From NCBI GenBank assembly GCA_015501605.1, contig JADNRZ010000029.1, positions 186,001 through 250,000 of the forward strand: a stretch of DNA of 64,000 nucleotides, given 5' to 3'. This DNA comes from Panaeolus papilionaceus (taxonomy: Eukaryota > Basidiomycota > Agaricomycetes > Agaricales). Below the pieces are notes generated by a model. The model ran no database searches, was not told where the DNA came from, and was given only the letters and a program-made list of their open reading frames with translations. This document shows, in pieces, positions 1-12,035 of this stretch. The position numbers and the translations under genes are program-made. How positions within the stretch are numbered: position 1 is the stretch's first letter; each line of letters starts with the position of its first letter.

Positions 1-47
1 ATCACGTCCAAATCATAAAATATAAGTACTCACCACGGCGATTCCGC

Positions 48-494
48 TTAATTTCTGGTGGGTCGATGACAACCACTGAAATACGTAGACTTCACCATTA
101 TCTCCTGTGATTTCTGACTATTTCCAGTAAGTAAAGTTATTTGCGAGTCCATAAGGCAACTAACTTCATTAATATCTTCAATTGAAGTAGGTTCGTTCGA
201 CATGAAACCGCCAAACAAGCTAGACAACGACGAGATGGTATGATGAGCGGGTAAAGCATGGTAATGATGGATTCCCAAAACGGTAATCGGCATGATTTGA
301 ATCGGAGATTTAATACTCTCGGCAAACGGCGTTCGATTGCTCGAACTGTCGAACATCGAGAAATGGGGCGTTAGAAATCCATTTTCAACGGTAAATAACG
401 CATGGGTATTCACAATTCGATTTTGTCTAGACCATCTCCCATGATAGTTCTCACTCGACCCCCCACTCTGACCCACTTTCGAAATTTCGCTCAC
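48..494 (-). CDS. hypothetical protein, possibly partial
   Basis: An uninterrupted 148-codon frame with an ATG start at 494. The predicted protein is Ser/Asn/His-rich and has no motif I recognise, no signal peptide and no clear membrane segment. Just after its stop, nearer the window edge, lies a plausible splice donor (GTGAGTAC on the minus strand, around position 33). The real gene may therefore splice differently and continue outside the window. It could also be a chance frame. I report it only because it is the one long frame at the left edge with a proper ATG. Confidence 0.22.
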   Translation of the reverse strand: MSEISKVGQSGGSSENYHGRWSRQNRIVNTHALFTVENGFLTPHFSMFDSSSNRTPFAESIKSPIQIMPITVLGIHHYHALPAHHTISSLSSLFGGFMSNEPTSIEDINEVSCLMDSQITLLTGNSQKSQEIMVKSTYFSGCHRPTRN

Positions 495-2980
495 TTTGTC
501 TCCTTCTCCTCGAGGTTTTCAACCTGCCACGATCTACCCTCATTGCCAATGTTTCCTGGAAGCTGACTCAAGTCTTTGACTCATATGTATGAGAATTATT
601 CTCTCCTATTCACTAATCCTGACTAAGCCCTCTGCTGTTTTTTAGCCTGAGTCTCCTCGTTTGCTCTCCCGGAGCCAACAACGCTACACTCCTAACATTC
701 GCACAGCCCAGCCCACTAGGGCAAAGCAACGGTACATCCCTATGACATGACCCTTCTTATATTTTACTCCCAGTACTCCAACTCACATACCTGCATCAAC
801 CCGCGATGTTATCCACATCACTCGTTGTCCCTACCCAATGTGCAAGATGTTCAACGTTGCATGGCCAAGTGGTCCTGTAGGTCACTCTCATCTTATTGCC
901 TCGATATCATAAACAACCTATACAAAAGTAATACAACTCTTATGACATCTACTCCCACAGCAGTGCCCCGCCCTGCCTTGGAAAATGACACAGCCAACGT
1001 CAGGATGAGGGACGAGTTGAGATGCCATTGTTGGTTCAGCAACCATGAGGTGTGCCCCAGTATCTATTGTATGATAGCCCACTGGACATTCTCACAGCTT
1101 ACCAACATATTTATCCAGGTCCCCTATCTGACATTGAAGAACAGTCACCTTTTCGAAAGATCCAAATTTTTGCCGACGTTCACCCTTTAACGCCGCATAT
1201 ACACTCCCCTCTAGGTGGCCTAATCTATGACGCACGCTGCTATTTGTTCTTGAGCACCATGTCTTCAAATCGTGAAGGGGTCATCCAACCGGTTGAGGGA
1301 CCACATAACAATGGATAGATGCGAGAACGAAAACCCTCAAGGGACGATTTATGGACATCTCTGAGTCAAGGAACAGTGTAAGTACTTTTTCGTCGACGTA
1401 AGTGATGTATGAGCTCATGACCTTATAGGCCCCAATAAAATCAAACTAGATTAAATTCTCGTGTGATGGGGACGACGAAGTAAATGACTCGGAGGCATGG
1501 TGAGGTGTAGGAGAACGAGGAGCTCAAGTGAGAGCGCTAGACTAGCGCTCGTGTTCACTGCTAACCTTTTGACTGTTTGTCCTTGCCACCTAATCTCTTC
1601 GCACCACCCATCGCACGTTATCCGACCCACAGCATCACAACATACCTACCCCTGCCTTCCTCGTTTCATTCATCCTCCTCTCATTGGTACCAGCAGCCCA
1701 TCCATACCACCCACCCAATAATCGCTCATCAGATACGATGACCACATGACGCGGACATAGGACATGGCTTTCTGAGTCCTAATCTTGGCTTCAAGGCGCT
1801 CGTCATTCCTTGATCATCGATGCCAACCATGATTGCATCAACTCGATCAAGCTCATAGGCTCTCAGCCAGGCTGAAGAAAACGAAAATATAAGTGAGAGG
1901 AAATGGACAGTGGTTGTTAGTCGGGATTTAAGAAGGGTATGCACGTTTATAAATTGGTTTAAACGGCGTTTAATCTGTCTAACCCATCGTTTTCTTCGAC
2001 TTTTCAGTCTCGCCGCAAAGTATCCGGTGGGGTTCTGGAGGATTGATCTCTTCCACTTCCCTCTTCATTAAACATGCCATCCGATGCATCTAAATACGCA
2101 CATTTACCCATTTCAACGAGCCAGATTCCGCCCATCACCTCCGACGTATCTTGTTTTTCCAAGAAATAAATCCTGAGCCATTTTGAAAGCAGCGACATGC
2201 AGAATAAGATGCCTTCCAACGTTACAACTTCACAACACAACACGACTTCGAATTCTTAAACTCTCCAGTGGTCCCAGTTTCTCCATACCCCACACGATCC
2301 CCAGCCATTCCGAGGTTGTTTGATAGTCTGTAATCTATTTTTATCATTTGCGCAAGCGTTATTCAATAGAATCAACTCAGCAGGAGCACCACGACACCCG
2401 TTTGCGGACCCAATAGCGACCACATTGGTTCATTCACAAAATGGACTCGACCTTCTTGAGTCATTATTATGGTTTATGGCTGTTCGGCTGTCATATATAT
2501 GGCTATCTATAAAAGTGTCAGCGTCCGACTGGGATACGTAGCGGATATGTAGTCAGAAGTTCTTGATGTTGCATCATCCTAATTGCCGAATTAATTGCTT
2601 AACTCCGTCGTAGCAGGCCAGCGGACAATTTAGACGGGATGAATTACTTCTAAAGACGGAGCTGTGGAGATTTTCAACTCTGAGGTGAGGTATCTTTTGG
2701 AGACATTTCACCGATGCTCATACCATGCACAGACGAGATAATAGTTCCTTGTTAGCGCATCCTATCGCGACCGCGACTTATCATTATCGTTGCGTGGCAA
2801 ATCTTCCGAATATCAGCCCATTGTCGCGCGCAGTGCAAGATGTCGCTGTCTCTCCGTTTTTCCGTACCTTCCCCGCGTTCTACAACGTTCTATCGACATT
2901 TCACGATTAGGACCCGTAAACCATGTCGCAATATCGGTACTCAAAAGTGCTTCCACGTCCAATTATCCGAGTTCCAGGTG
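495..2980. other. stretch without a supported gene
   Basis: Several frames of 60-150 codons exist (for example 747-1190 and 1052-1318 on plus, 2004-2243 on minus). None shows a family motif, a coherent splice pattern or similarity to other genes in the window. The only structure I see is the perfect inverted repeat at 1532-1550. Confidence 0.5.
1532..1550. repeat. perfect 9-bp inverted repeat (hairpin)
   Basis: GAGCGCTAG and CTAGCGCTC flank a single A, giving an almost loop-free palindrome. Outside it, AGTG (1527-1530) and CACT (1556-1559) could extend the pairing imperfectly. No gene is nearby, so its role is unknown. Confidence 0.7.
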
Positions 2981-2988
2981 TATAAAAG
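2981..2988 (+). promoter_or_regulatory. TATA box of the AA9 gene
   Basis: TATAAAAG lies 80 nt before the AA9 start codon. A CA-rich leader ending in CTCAACA precedes the ATG. Confidence 0.7.
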
Positions 2989-3060
2989 CCTCATTTCTGA
3001 GGCATATTTCACCAACAGACAATCTCTGTACATTCCAGCACCAAACTCTTATTCTCAACA

Positions 3061-3999
3061 ATGAAGTTCACCAGCATCGTCACCCTCGCCGTTCTCGCTC
3101 ACTCTGCGTCGGCTCACTGTAAGCTTGTATTTTTACATCAAGCACAAAAACCCTAACTAACACGACTTCATATAGACATCTGGAATACCCTCATCGCTGG
3201 TAGCACCACCTCCACCGCTGCCGTCCGTCAACCCGTCAACAACTCCCCTGTCACCTCGGTCACTTCCAACGACGTCCGCTGCAACGCCAACCCAGGAAAG
3301 GCTAGCCAGACCGTCAGCGTCTCCGCTGGCAGCACCATCGGCTTCAAGCTCGACAACACCCTCTACCATGCTGGTCCCGCTGCCATCTACCTCGGCAAGG
3401 CCCCCAGCACTGCTGCAAGCTGGGACGGAAGTGGTGCTAACTGGTTCAAGGTTCGTATTCATAAGTAGACCGATAACTAAAGTGATTGTACTCATATATA
3501 TTTCTTTAGATCGCCGAGTGGGGTGCCAACTTCAACCCATTCAAATTTACCGATGAGGGTCTCAGCCAACTGACCACCACCATCCCCTCAAATACTCCCT
3601 CAGGCGAGGTAAGACTTTCTTTCACGCTCCTTTTCATGCGCGTCAACTAACAAACCCAACTATAGTACCTCGTACGTATCGAGCAAGTCGGTCTCCACGT
3701 CGCTGGTGCTCCTCAATGGTACATCTCCTGCGCTCAGATCAACATCACCGGCGGAGGAGGAGGAAACCCATCCAAGGTTTCCATCCCCGGATACGTCTCT
3801 GCCAGCAGTAAGTACTCCTTTTGTTAGTGTGAAATCATTAAGCGCTGAGCTCATGCATGATCACAGACCCCGGTCTCACCGTCAACATTTACAACCCCAT
3901 TCCCACTTCCTACACCGTAAGTTCTCAAGTGCTGAGATATGTTCCATCGTTTATTCATTTTGTATCTAGGTCCCCGGACCAAGGCCATGGAGAGGATAA
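3061..3999 (+). CDS. AA9 lytic polysaccharide monooxygenase (formerly GH61), secreted
   Basis: Copper-dependent oxidative cleavage of cellulose or related glucans outside the cell. Exons: 3061-3118, 3176-3450, 3510-3608, 3666-3807, 3867-3916, 3970-3999; 217 codons plus stop, all junctions GT-AG and in frame. Residues 1-18 form a signal peptide ending ASA, so cleavage would leave His19 as the N-terminal His of the histidine brace. The second brace His is His84 in LYHAGP. His155, Gln161 and axial Tyr163 (PQWYISC) complete the AA9 active-site pattern. The chain ends shortly after the catalytic core (VPGPRPWRG): no CBM1, linker or GPI signal. The family is common in wood- and litter-decaying or root-associated basidiomycetes. 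Substrate and C1/C4 specificity cannot be read from this sequence alone. Confidence 0.95.
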
Positions 4000-4356
4000 A
4001 TGGATCGCTGTCATATTACTAGATATTAATGGTTTTAACGTACCAACTTTGACGAAAATAAATTTCAGTTATCCAAAACTGCGGGACCAGGATATCTACT
4101 AGTCGCATTTTTACCTTTACTGACTAATGCAACTCGAGCAAGCTCAAGAGCGACATGAATGATACAGTCCTTGATGGGTATTCCGCCTCGAAATGAGATG
4201 AACTTCCTCTTCGATCTTGATCAATATGTGAGCCAAATCCTAATTAATCAATCCTTCTTTTGGCTTACCAGAAGATGTAGGGTAGACTGAGGAGCAATTG
4301 TGACAATTTTTGTAAACCTGTCAGCTGTCAAAACGAGCGCTAATAAATATGTCAGA

Positions 4357-4438
4357 GGGCGCATGGTGTAGTTGGTTATCACGCTCGCTTAGCATCATGG
4401 TTTGCGAGAGGTGTTGGGTTCAATTCCCAATGCGTCCA
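4357..4438 (+). tRNA. tRNA-Ala (anticodon AGC) with an 8-nt intron
   Basis: The acceptor stem GGGCGCA pairs with TGCGTCC with one G:T wobble. The D-stem is GTG/CAC, the anticodon stem CTCGC/GCGAG, and the T-arm contains GGGTTCAATTCCC. The anticodon loop is TTAGCA plus T with eight extra bases (TCATGGTT) inserted after position 37, the canonical intron site. Discriminator A is at 4438 and a T5 terminator follows within 10 nt. It sits between the AA9 gene and the F-box cluster. Confidence 0.92.
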
Positions 4439-4719
4439 ACATTTTTATGCTTGGAAACGAGAATATCGGATGTGAGTAGCATGCAAATCGGGTATATTCA
4501 TTGGGCAAGGTGACTAGCGACTAAGGGGACTAGATACAAATCCATAGGTACCATAGTCGTTCGCTGCGCTTGATAAGTTGAATTTTATGGCAGATTGCAT
4601 CACGGAAAACGTCAGATATTCAGAATTTCGTAGACTCATTCACAAATAAAATGGTTTATGCATACTCTATGGGAGAAGATATGATTTCTATCAACACTTT
4701 GAATTACGAAAAGTCTGTG

Positions 4720-6505
4720 TTATTTAAATCTCCCCTTCAGCTCACAAACGAATTCGAAATTGTCCCGTTCCGCAAAAAGACCTTTGAGTGGCTCTCGCAA
4801 GGGTTTATCACCACACTGCCACCACTCCTCCTTCAAAGTACCCTTGACCTTTCCCAGGAAGCTGGCTTCAACATTGAGGGAGACGACTACCTTGGATAGT
4901 GCTGGGAATGTAATCTTCCTATCCTCGGTTAATATAACGTCGAGTCGCCGCAGCTGGGCAAAGGGAGGCGTCCTGCGACCAGGTCGGTATGTGGCCGGAT
5001 ATTCGATTTTTAGGTCGATTTTTAGTGCCTCCAGTACGTTTTCACCTTGCAAGGCCATAAGACCGTCGTTAAGCGCCGAAATGGCAGTCTCTTGGTCGCA
5101 GAACCCATGTTTATGGATTACAACCATATTAAGTTCAGTGAGAGTGTTTCTACAAAAGGGGAGACACCTGGGAAGGTTAATTGACATTGTCGACGACAAC
5201 CATGGTGGGACTATGAAGGGAACATCAGCCGTCTCCAATGAGTCTCATATCAGTCGATCTTACCGCGCACTGTAAGCCTTTTTAAGCCTGATGCATGTTG
5301 GAAAATTGAAGCAATGTCGTCGTCCTCTGATGTCACGCAGATGTCCAGGGATTGGAGAGCTGTAAGTGCATTGACGCCTTCCTCCTCTGAATGAGAACAG
5401 AGGTATGAGACATATTCCACGCCGTCGATCTTGAGATTATTGAGTTTTGGAAGAGTGGGCAGCTTGTCATCGTGGTGAAGGAAGATGTCTCCGTCCCCCT
5501 TGAACTTGATCTGGGTCATAGCCAAATCTTCGAGCTTATCGCACCAGTACACCATTTCAGGCTCGAAATCGGTAACCCTTGTGACGTTGAGGGTCTTTAG
5601 GGGCAGGCGTAGTCGGTCAGCCTCTTGGATTGGTCGTGCTTCAAGTTCGTCGTCCGAGTCAAAGGCGTCGTACCATTCTTTGCAGATACAGTCGTACAGA
5701 TGGAGGTTTTGGAGATGAGGCGTCGATAAAAGAGTCCGCATGGGTACCCAATGTCCTCGTATTGATATCGTTGTCAGACTCGTCAAACTGCGGTACTCGT
5801 CCAGCACACAATAGGTGAACCCCTGACAGTCGTGCTCAAGACAAGGAATAGGTGCGGACTTTTCATCCCATGCACACGTAGACAAAAGATGCGTGATCGT
5901 TAACTCGCTGAGGTTAGGAAGCAGTTCTTGGGTCGTTAGAATCTTCTGCGCGACGTCGGTCCGATCGCTCTGTATTTTGAGTCGGATTTCCATCAGGCGT
6001 AGGTAAACATGAATTTGAATGATCAGGCCGTATTTGAAGTCAAAAATATTGGTTTGCGCACGTTTGATTGAAGCTCCATCCTTGCTTTGTGCGTCCTTTC
6101 ACCACCCAGGACTAAATATGCACTCTGGATGAATGACGCGACGCGACGCTGTTCCTGCAGAAATTTCGCAAGCGGGCTTCCCGACGACCCTAAGTTCAGG
6201 CTTTGTGGGGTAATTGTGACACCTTGAAAGATATATGGGCGACATATTGACGCAAAGTCTCGGCTAACCAGGCAACATGCCTTCATGTCAGCCAGCCACG
6301 GCCGCGGTTTCTTCGGGAGCTTTGCTGGAGTGCGCCAAAGGTCCACAAGAGGCGGTTCTGGTTCAGTGTTGCTATGAGATGGTGGTGCAGCCAGTTCGTC
6401 AATAATGAGGTGAAACACTTCGATTGGTAGGACAGGGGAACCAGAATCCGATTCCGAGTTGTCTGCAGAGAGCATAAGATCCAGGTTCTGGCTGCGATGC
6501 GACAT
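4720..6505 (-). CDS. F-box/LRR-like protein A
   Basis: Probable substrate receptor of an SCF ubiquitin ligase. Exons on minus: 6505-6062, 5969-5264, 5210-4720; 546 aa. Intron phases 0 and 1 match paralogs B, C and E. An F-box-like segment begins PVLPIEVF (residues 24-31) and continues to CCLVSRDFASICRPYIF (about 77-93). An acidic/proline insert separates the two halves, longer than in the paralogs. The middle exon carries irregular leucine-rich repeats (PNLSELTITH, PHLQNLHLYDC). The last exon has the family block FCRNTLTELN, a RLDVILTEDR motif and a C-terminal PLREPLKGLF. An upstream in-frame ATG at 6520 is possible. It is the most divergent member of the cluster. Partners and targets are unknown. 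Confidence 0.8.
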
Positions 6506-6648
6506 GATAGGAGGTCTCAAGAGGCTGCCAATATGTGAATGGTGAGGTTATAACTTTAAGCGGAGCGTAAAATCCTTAGGCTTCAGCCGACGACGGCTCT
6601 GACTGTGCCGGACCTCCAAGTTGTGATTGGAAAAAAACTCCGACACTA

Positions 6649-8052
6649 TTACCGGCCCCTCATCAGTAAAAAGTCAAGTCTTCGCCACCCTTCAATGTCC
6701 AGGCCATGAGGCGAACCCTCCAGCAAGGCTCGAACGTCTGTGATCTCGAACTTGATATTAATGACTTCGATGACGTTTTGACCTCGAACAAATTCCAACG
6801 CATTACACAAGAGTCGAACAACGCCTTCACCGTTACGCAGAAAATCCACATGAGGTCCAAAAACCGCAGAGATGTTGACTTCCCTAAGTGTCTTCCGACA
6901 GTTTTGGAAGCACGGAGTGAGGTTCAAGTCCTGGTAGAGATGCCAAGACAAAACTAGATAGATGTATAATGAGTCCTTGCACGCGAAGCATGTTATGAGG
7001 AATACACGTACAATCAAAAGACACGCAAATCTCCTCCAGAACCACCACATTAAGTAGGATGAAGTTGACATCATCAAAGCTGCCCCCAGTTGGGATGGGT
7101 CGAATTCGGAGAACTTGCAGGGAAGGGAACACTTTCGCGCCCTTGCGAAAACCCTCCCAGCACATAATAACGAGAATATTGGTGTCTTGTATGTCGATTT
7201 TGCACATTTTTTCATAGTTTACGACGGGTTTGGGGGTGTTGAAATCTGGCTGGGTACTTGTCTCCCCTAATCGCCACTGGTTAACATGGTGCCACTTCAG
7301 ATCTTCCAACTGCCCGAGGCACTGCAGGATCCTCCATGGAAAGTTTCCAACGTGTTCCAGGTGAACAACTCTCAGGTTGCGTGCCCAGAATTCGCGACCG
7401 GTCGTGTCCTTCTCTGAGAGGTCCCAAGGCGCGCAATGACACGAAGTGAAAGAGAGCGAATTTATATGAGGAAGTTTGAGGATTGTTGAGAGCGACAGTC
7501 CTTGGATCCCGTGGATAACGAGCCGCGTCAAGCGTTGCAATGGTATGAAGACGGCCAGGATTTCCGTTGACAGCTCACAAGCCTCACAGTCAGTTCCTCC
7601 ACCTCGACACCCGGAATGGGTCACTGTAAGGCACTTGATATTGGGGAAGTACTCCTGCAGCATTATGGAGCTTTCGTCACTGACAGCTGGCTATTGTGCT
7701 GTCATGACCATTTCAAAGTTTATATTGAAAACAAGGTACGCACCAGATCGGCAACATCTAAGTCCTGCAGGTCCAGGACGCAAGTAAAGTTCTCGACAGA
7801 TGCGCCTAGATAAGGCTTATCCAGGAGAACTTGTGCAAGACGCTTTCTCCTTCTCGCATATCTCCCATACTCCCCAATTTGAACGTCGTGAAACAGTAGA
7901 GGTTGTAAGATCGGGACAAAGTCCTTGCAAACGAGAGAGCTGCTTTCAAGAGTCGATTTGTTGCCTACAGGGTCACTTTTCAGCTCTGCGATAATGATTT
8001 CGAATATTTCAATGGGAAATATCGGTCCTTCAAGGACCGTATTTGAGGACAT
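6649..8052 (-). CDS. F-box/LRR-like protein B, C-terminally truncated
   Basis: Exons: 8052-7744, 7690-7012, 6953-6649; 430 aa. The F-box-like start is GPIFPIEIFEIIIAEL, followed by SSLVCKDFVPILQPLLF. Exon 2 holds leucine-rich repeats (YFPNIKCLTVTHSG, LTRLVIHGIQG). Exon 3 holds TPCFQNCRKTL and WRRLDFLLM, then stops after RGR. Paralogs continue for about 70-80 residues with FP-LRSV and PLxRLYSTxELDF. No trace of that part remains downstream on the minus strand, so a rearrangement probably removed it. The first ATG was chosen because the decayed duplicate at 57679 begins at the same codon; an in-frame ATG at 8094 also exists. Function as an SCF receptor is inferred, and the missing tail makes it doubtful. 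Confidence 0.72.
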
Positions 8053-8307
8053 GAGATGTTGGAAGTCAGAGATGGTGGTTTCTCTACAGTGCATGCTGTC
8101 AACAACCGAACGTTATGGCTCAGTTTACGACATGAACGGCAACAGCCATGTGGCGGATAACCACAAGCCAAGCGAATCCGATGAACATGGAGGTCATCTT
8201 CAAGTCATCAGACTCAACTTTGAACGTACATGATAGATACATAGAGAGCTAGACAAGCTTTGTATGGATAGTAACAGTGTGGTTACTTTCCAGTGCTAGC
8301 GCTATTA

Positions 8308-9970
8308 CTACAACGTTTTTCCTATCTGATGTGAACTTGAGTACCCCCGAGAAAATCCCCTAATAATAGTACCATTAAACTCGATCTCCGTAGTCGAACA
8401 AAGGCGACGAAGAGGATCCATCAGAAAATCGCCAAAAAACCAACCGACATCTTGATCCATACTGGGTCTGTAGTGGTCTGATTTAAAGTGAAGGCGAATT
8501 TTAACTGAGCGCAGGCGCGGAAAGTCGTTGCGGTCGTTCGTCAACATTCTATCCAGTCTTTCCCATTGATCCATGGACGGCTTTTTCTGACTATTAATGA
8601 GCACATGGGCGTTACTGGCAATTATAGCCAAGTCAATCAATTCGATGACATTTCCCCCTCGAATTGAATCCAAAGCATCGCACAGCAAACCAATAATGCT
8701 CTGCCCGTGTTCGTCACCGTTGCGTCGTAGCAGAAGTCGAAAGCCTGCTAAGATTCTGACTTGTTTTAAAGTGTTGCGTTGGCTCTGTAAGCAAGGTACA
8801 ATGCTGAATGGCACGAACTCCGAACATGTGACTAGAAGGGCAGTAAGCATGAGGAAATACCCAGAGGCAATAAAGAAAATAGTGCACGTACAGTCAAGAG
8901 TTATAAACAGTTTCTCAAGTATTTGGATATGATCAAAAATTCGGTGCAAGCGATCGGCTACAAAGTCACCTCCTTCAGGTTCGATCTTCAGATCTTGCAA
9001 CACAGGAAAGGCTTTAACACCTGCTTGTGTGGCGGCTGAACACAGGACTAGCAAGACCCCACACTCCAATTTATCCACCGCTCGAAGGTTCCTAAAGGAT
9101 AGAGCACGTCGAAGGCCTTCGCCTTGAAATTGATTGCTGGCTGCCATATAATGGCGGTGATCCGGGTTTTGCCATTCAACACGCTCAATTCGCTGAAGGT
9201 AGGTGAGAATTGAAGCCGGAAATGCAGGTGTTTCTATCAGAGTCAGGTTCCTGAGGTTCCGAGACCAGTACTCCAGATCGCACTTTTCGACCATATCGTC
9301 GGAGTCGGTGGATATCAAACAACTCTTGAGAGATAACTCCTCCATATTGGGAAACTTGAGGAGAACTGGGAGCAAACCACGAACTGATCCCTCGATTGCG
9401 ATTCGGGTCAAGCCTTGAGATGGTACATATTCGTCGAGTGCTTCCTTCACAATCCGATAACACTCGCAGGACCTTGATGGTTGATAACAGGCGTGTTTGA
9501 CTACAAGTTTGAGGGATTGCAGATTTGGAAAGTAAATTTGAAGGGCGGGTGAGCGCAGGTCATTGGACAGCATCTGTGTAGAGTGAAAGCGGTGGGGAAT
9601 AACGCCAATAATTTCAATTAACCCATGAGTTAAATCTGGTAACTTAAGAATAGATAATGCACACCTTAAGACTCTTGGAACTCGCTAGGCCAACCGTCAT
9701 TTCACACTTAACGCTGCGGATGTAGGTCGAAAGATGGGGGGAATAGGTAAGTGTCTGCACAAGCTTTTGGCGCGTTACTCCTGACAAGCCATAATCGTAT
9801 TGGACCTCTCTGAATATATGAGACTGACATATAGAAGCGAAGTCTCTACAGACCAAGCTGCATCTCTCAATGTCAAGATGACTGCCAGTGATCATGTAGA
9901 GTTCCTCGATGATCTGATTAAAAATCTCGTTAGGAAAGACAGGATCTGTGCAGGCAGAGGTTTGGTCCAT
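8308..9970 (-). CDS. F-box/LRR-like protein C
   Basis: Exons: 9970-9665, 9573-8892, 8831-8308; 503 aa. F-box-like residues DPVFPNEIFNQIIEELY and CSLVCRDFASICQSHIF lie near the N-terminus. The LRR-like middle contains YFPNLQSLKLVV, LTRIAIEGSV and NLRNLTLIETP. The last exon has PCLQSQRNTLKQVRI, WERLDRMLTNDR, FPRLRSVKI and the C-terminal DPLRRLCSTTEIEF. Intron 2 (8891-8832) is exactly 60 nt and has no stop in frame, so a retained intron would still encode protein. A tail-less relative of this gene lies at 61219 and a decayed one at 39460. It is probably an SCF ubiquitin-ligase receptor; ligand unknown. Confidence 0.8.
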
Positions 9971-10868
9971 TAAGAATTGAAAACGAGAGAGATCTGCTTG
10001 AGGGTATATGATGGTCAAGGTCGAGAGGGAAACCAAGTAATGCTGAACTGCCCTGCTGTCTCCAGTGGGTAGCGAGCAAATGGGAATCAGGAGAAATCGG
10101 GGATTGCCCTTGCTTCGAACTCCGCCGGTATAATCCGTCCCTTAGACCGGTTTTGCCGCGTGTGTTGCTTGAGTGTTGCTTTCTCCTATCGACCTCTGTC
10201 GTCAGAGGGCCTTGAACTCTCTGAGTCCTGTTTTGTTCTAATCCACGACGAGAACACGTCTTGAAGCATATTCTACATCGTGGCGTGTCGGATTTTTAGT
10301 ACAAGCTCGGTTCTTTCATATCCATTTGTGTCCTGTTTACTGAATTATTAACGTCATTCTTCGTATATTATCACTGCTTTAGATGGCACAGCAATTGACT
10401 ATGTATATCAAGTGCAGAAATAATGCTCAGATCGACCACTTGAGCTCTATGAATTTTTCCTCCTGCCACTTCCACAGTCAAGACAGAGATTCTCGCTTGA
10501 ACATCTCACTAGTGGTCACCGCTTCCTAGTCTCGTGGCATTATGCTCACGTGGACATAGGTTGTGGTTTTTTCATCCAAAAAATACCATCAGAACAGAGA
10601 AAACTGATACAACGGGCGCGTCAGAGTATGATGCAGCCACTGTGCCTCAGTCGACTTCTTTCTCTCACATCAACTGATTTAAATTGAAGAGACCATCTGG
10701 TACGCTCGTTCCTTGTCTTAAAATAAATTTATTTCGCTAACAATTATCCTGTTTCTTCATTATCAGAGTGGCCTTCTCGTGTCATGGGTTCCCTAACGAC
10801 CATATGGTCAAAATATTCGCCAGCTCATCATTAATATCTGTGGATATTCATAGCTTCAGAATTCGCAC

Positions 10869-10874
10869 TATAAG
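10869..10874 (+). promoter_or_regulatory. TATA-like box of secreted protein S
   Basis: TATAAG lies 90 nt before the ATG of S. The paralog S2 has the same hexamer at the same distance (59626-59631), which supports it as a real core-promoter element. Confidence 0.55.
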
Positions 10875-10958
10875 CTCCTCATTATGTTTAATGAATGTAC
10901 CTTTTAGTGCCCCAAGAAGTGTCTCAAGACCGTCGTTTCTCCTATTCACGACAAAAAC

Positions 10959-11893
10959 ATGGCTTCTGCTCTCTTGTCTCGTCTTCTGCTTCTCGGCTTC
11001 TTCACCAACGTTTGGGCTATTAATCAGTATATAACAGCGGGTGAGCTTTTGATGTCATACATGATTTTACCCCTCTGATGGCTGATTCATCAACGTTTAG
11101 CCAATGCACCTAAACCTGCGACGTGCGGTAACAGTGGAGTCCTACCAAGTGGTGGTTGGATTGCCAACAAGCCATGTGGCTACGTGATGGGTGTGTTGAA
11201 TTGTCCCTCTACGTTCAATTTGACTCTCTGACCTTTTGTCTAAACTAGGCACTGCCATTGCCGGGCAACGCTTCGACGTTGTGTCCACCGAGAACAATGG
11301 GTATCATTACGGTCGATACCGAGGTTCAGGAGGAAACTTTTGCACGTACCTTATCCCTTCGGTATATCTCTTTTCTCTCCTGTATACACTTTGAAGCTCA
11401 GATTCAACCTGAATACGTGTTATCCAGTCGCTGGACCTCTCCACAAAAATATCGGGTATAGCGTCATCGTGCTCAACAACTACAGCAGCAAGCATGTGCG
11501 ATCGACGTGCATTTGGACGAGACTTTGACGCTGCACCTCATACCGGTAACGGAGCAGTTATTGTCCCGTTGAACCTCTCTGCGTGTCCTGGGTTCTACAA
11601 TTACTTTGTCGTACGTGAACACTTTTTTTTTGGTCTTGAGGTGTATACACAAACGCTGACCTGGTTTCTAGGACTCCAACTTTGCTTCAGGGGCATTCCA
11701 AGATCCTGTTCCCTTCAACATGGCCACGACCAGCGGTGCCGGGTATCGCTACAGCACTCACGATAGCGTTGCGAGTATGGTTCGTGCCAATGTTCCGGAG
11801 TGGGGTCAAACGATCTGGTTCTTTGTTCCAAGGTCATGTATCGCGTCGCAGCTACCCGCTGTACTCAATAACGACGCTGGAGATGGATGTTAG
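10959..11893 (+). CDS. secreted cysteine-containing protein S, unknown family
   Basis: Exons: 10959-11040, 11101-11190, 11249-11361, 11428-11610, 11672-11893; 229 aa. Residues 1-20 (ending NVWA) are a hydrophobic signal peptide. The mature protein has spaced cysteines (ATCGN, KPCGY, NFCTY, SSCS, SMCD, SACP, RSCIAS, DGC) and Gly/Tyr-rich patches such as GYHYGRYRG. There is no membrane segment or recognised catalytic motif. The intact paralog S2 (58610-59541) has identical exon lengths of 82, 90, 113, 183 and 222 nt, which confirms the model. It runs tail-to-tail toward the decayed F-box copy at 12036. Plausible roles are extracellular effector or wall protein, but I do not recognise the family and assign no function. 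Confidence 0.88.
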
Positions 11894-12035
11894 ACGAAAA
11901 AACATTTGATGAAAATGTTTGCATCGATGTCACAGTAGCGGTTGAGTTGAACATTGAGAACTTGAAATTTGTTCATTCTATCTTTCATAGCTTTAAATTC
12001 CAACGGCAAGTTATATCAGAAGACAATACTTTAAA

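Noticed and set aside
747..1318. Overlapping plus-strand frames of 147 and 88 codons
   Set aside because: No motif, no signal peptide, no consistent splice sites and no relation to other genes; they look like chance frames.
4760..5275. Long plus-strand frame over F-box gene A
   Set aside because: Antisense shadow of exon 3 of gene A, which has paralog-supported splicing and motifs.
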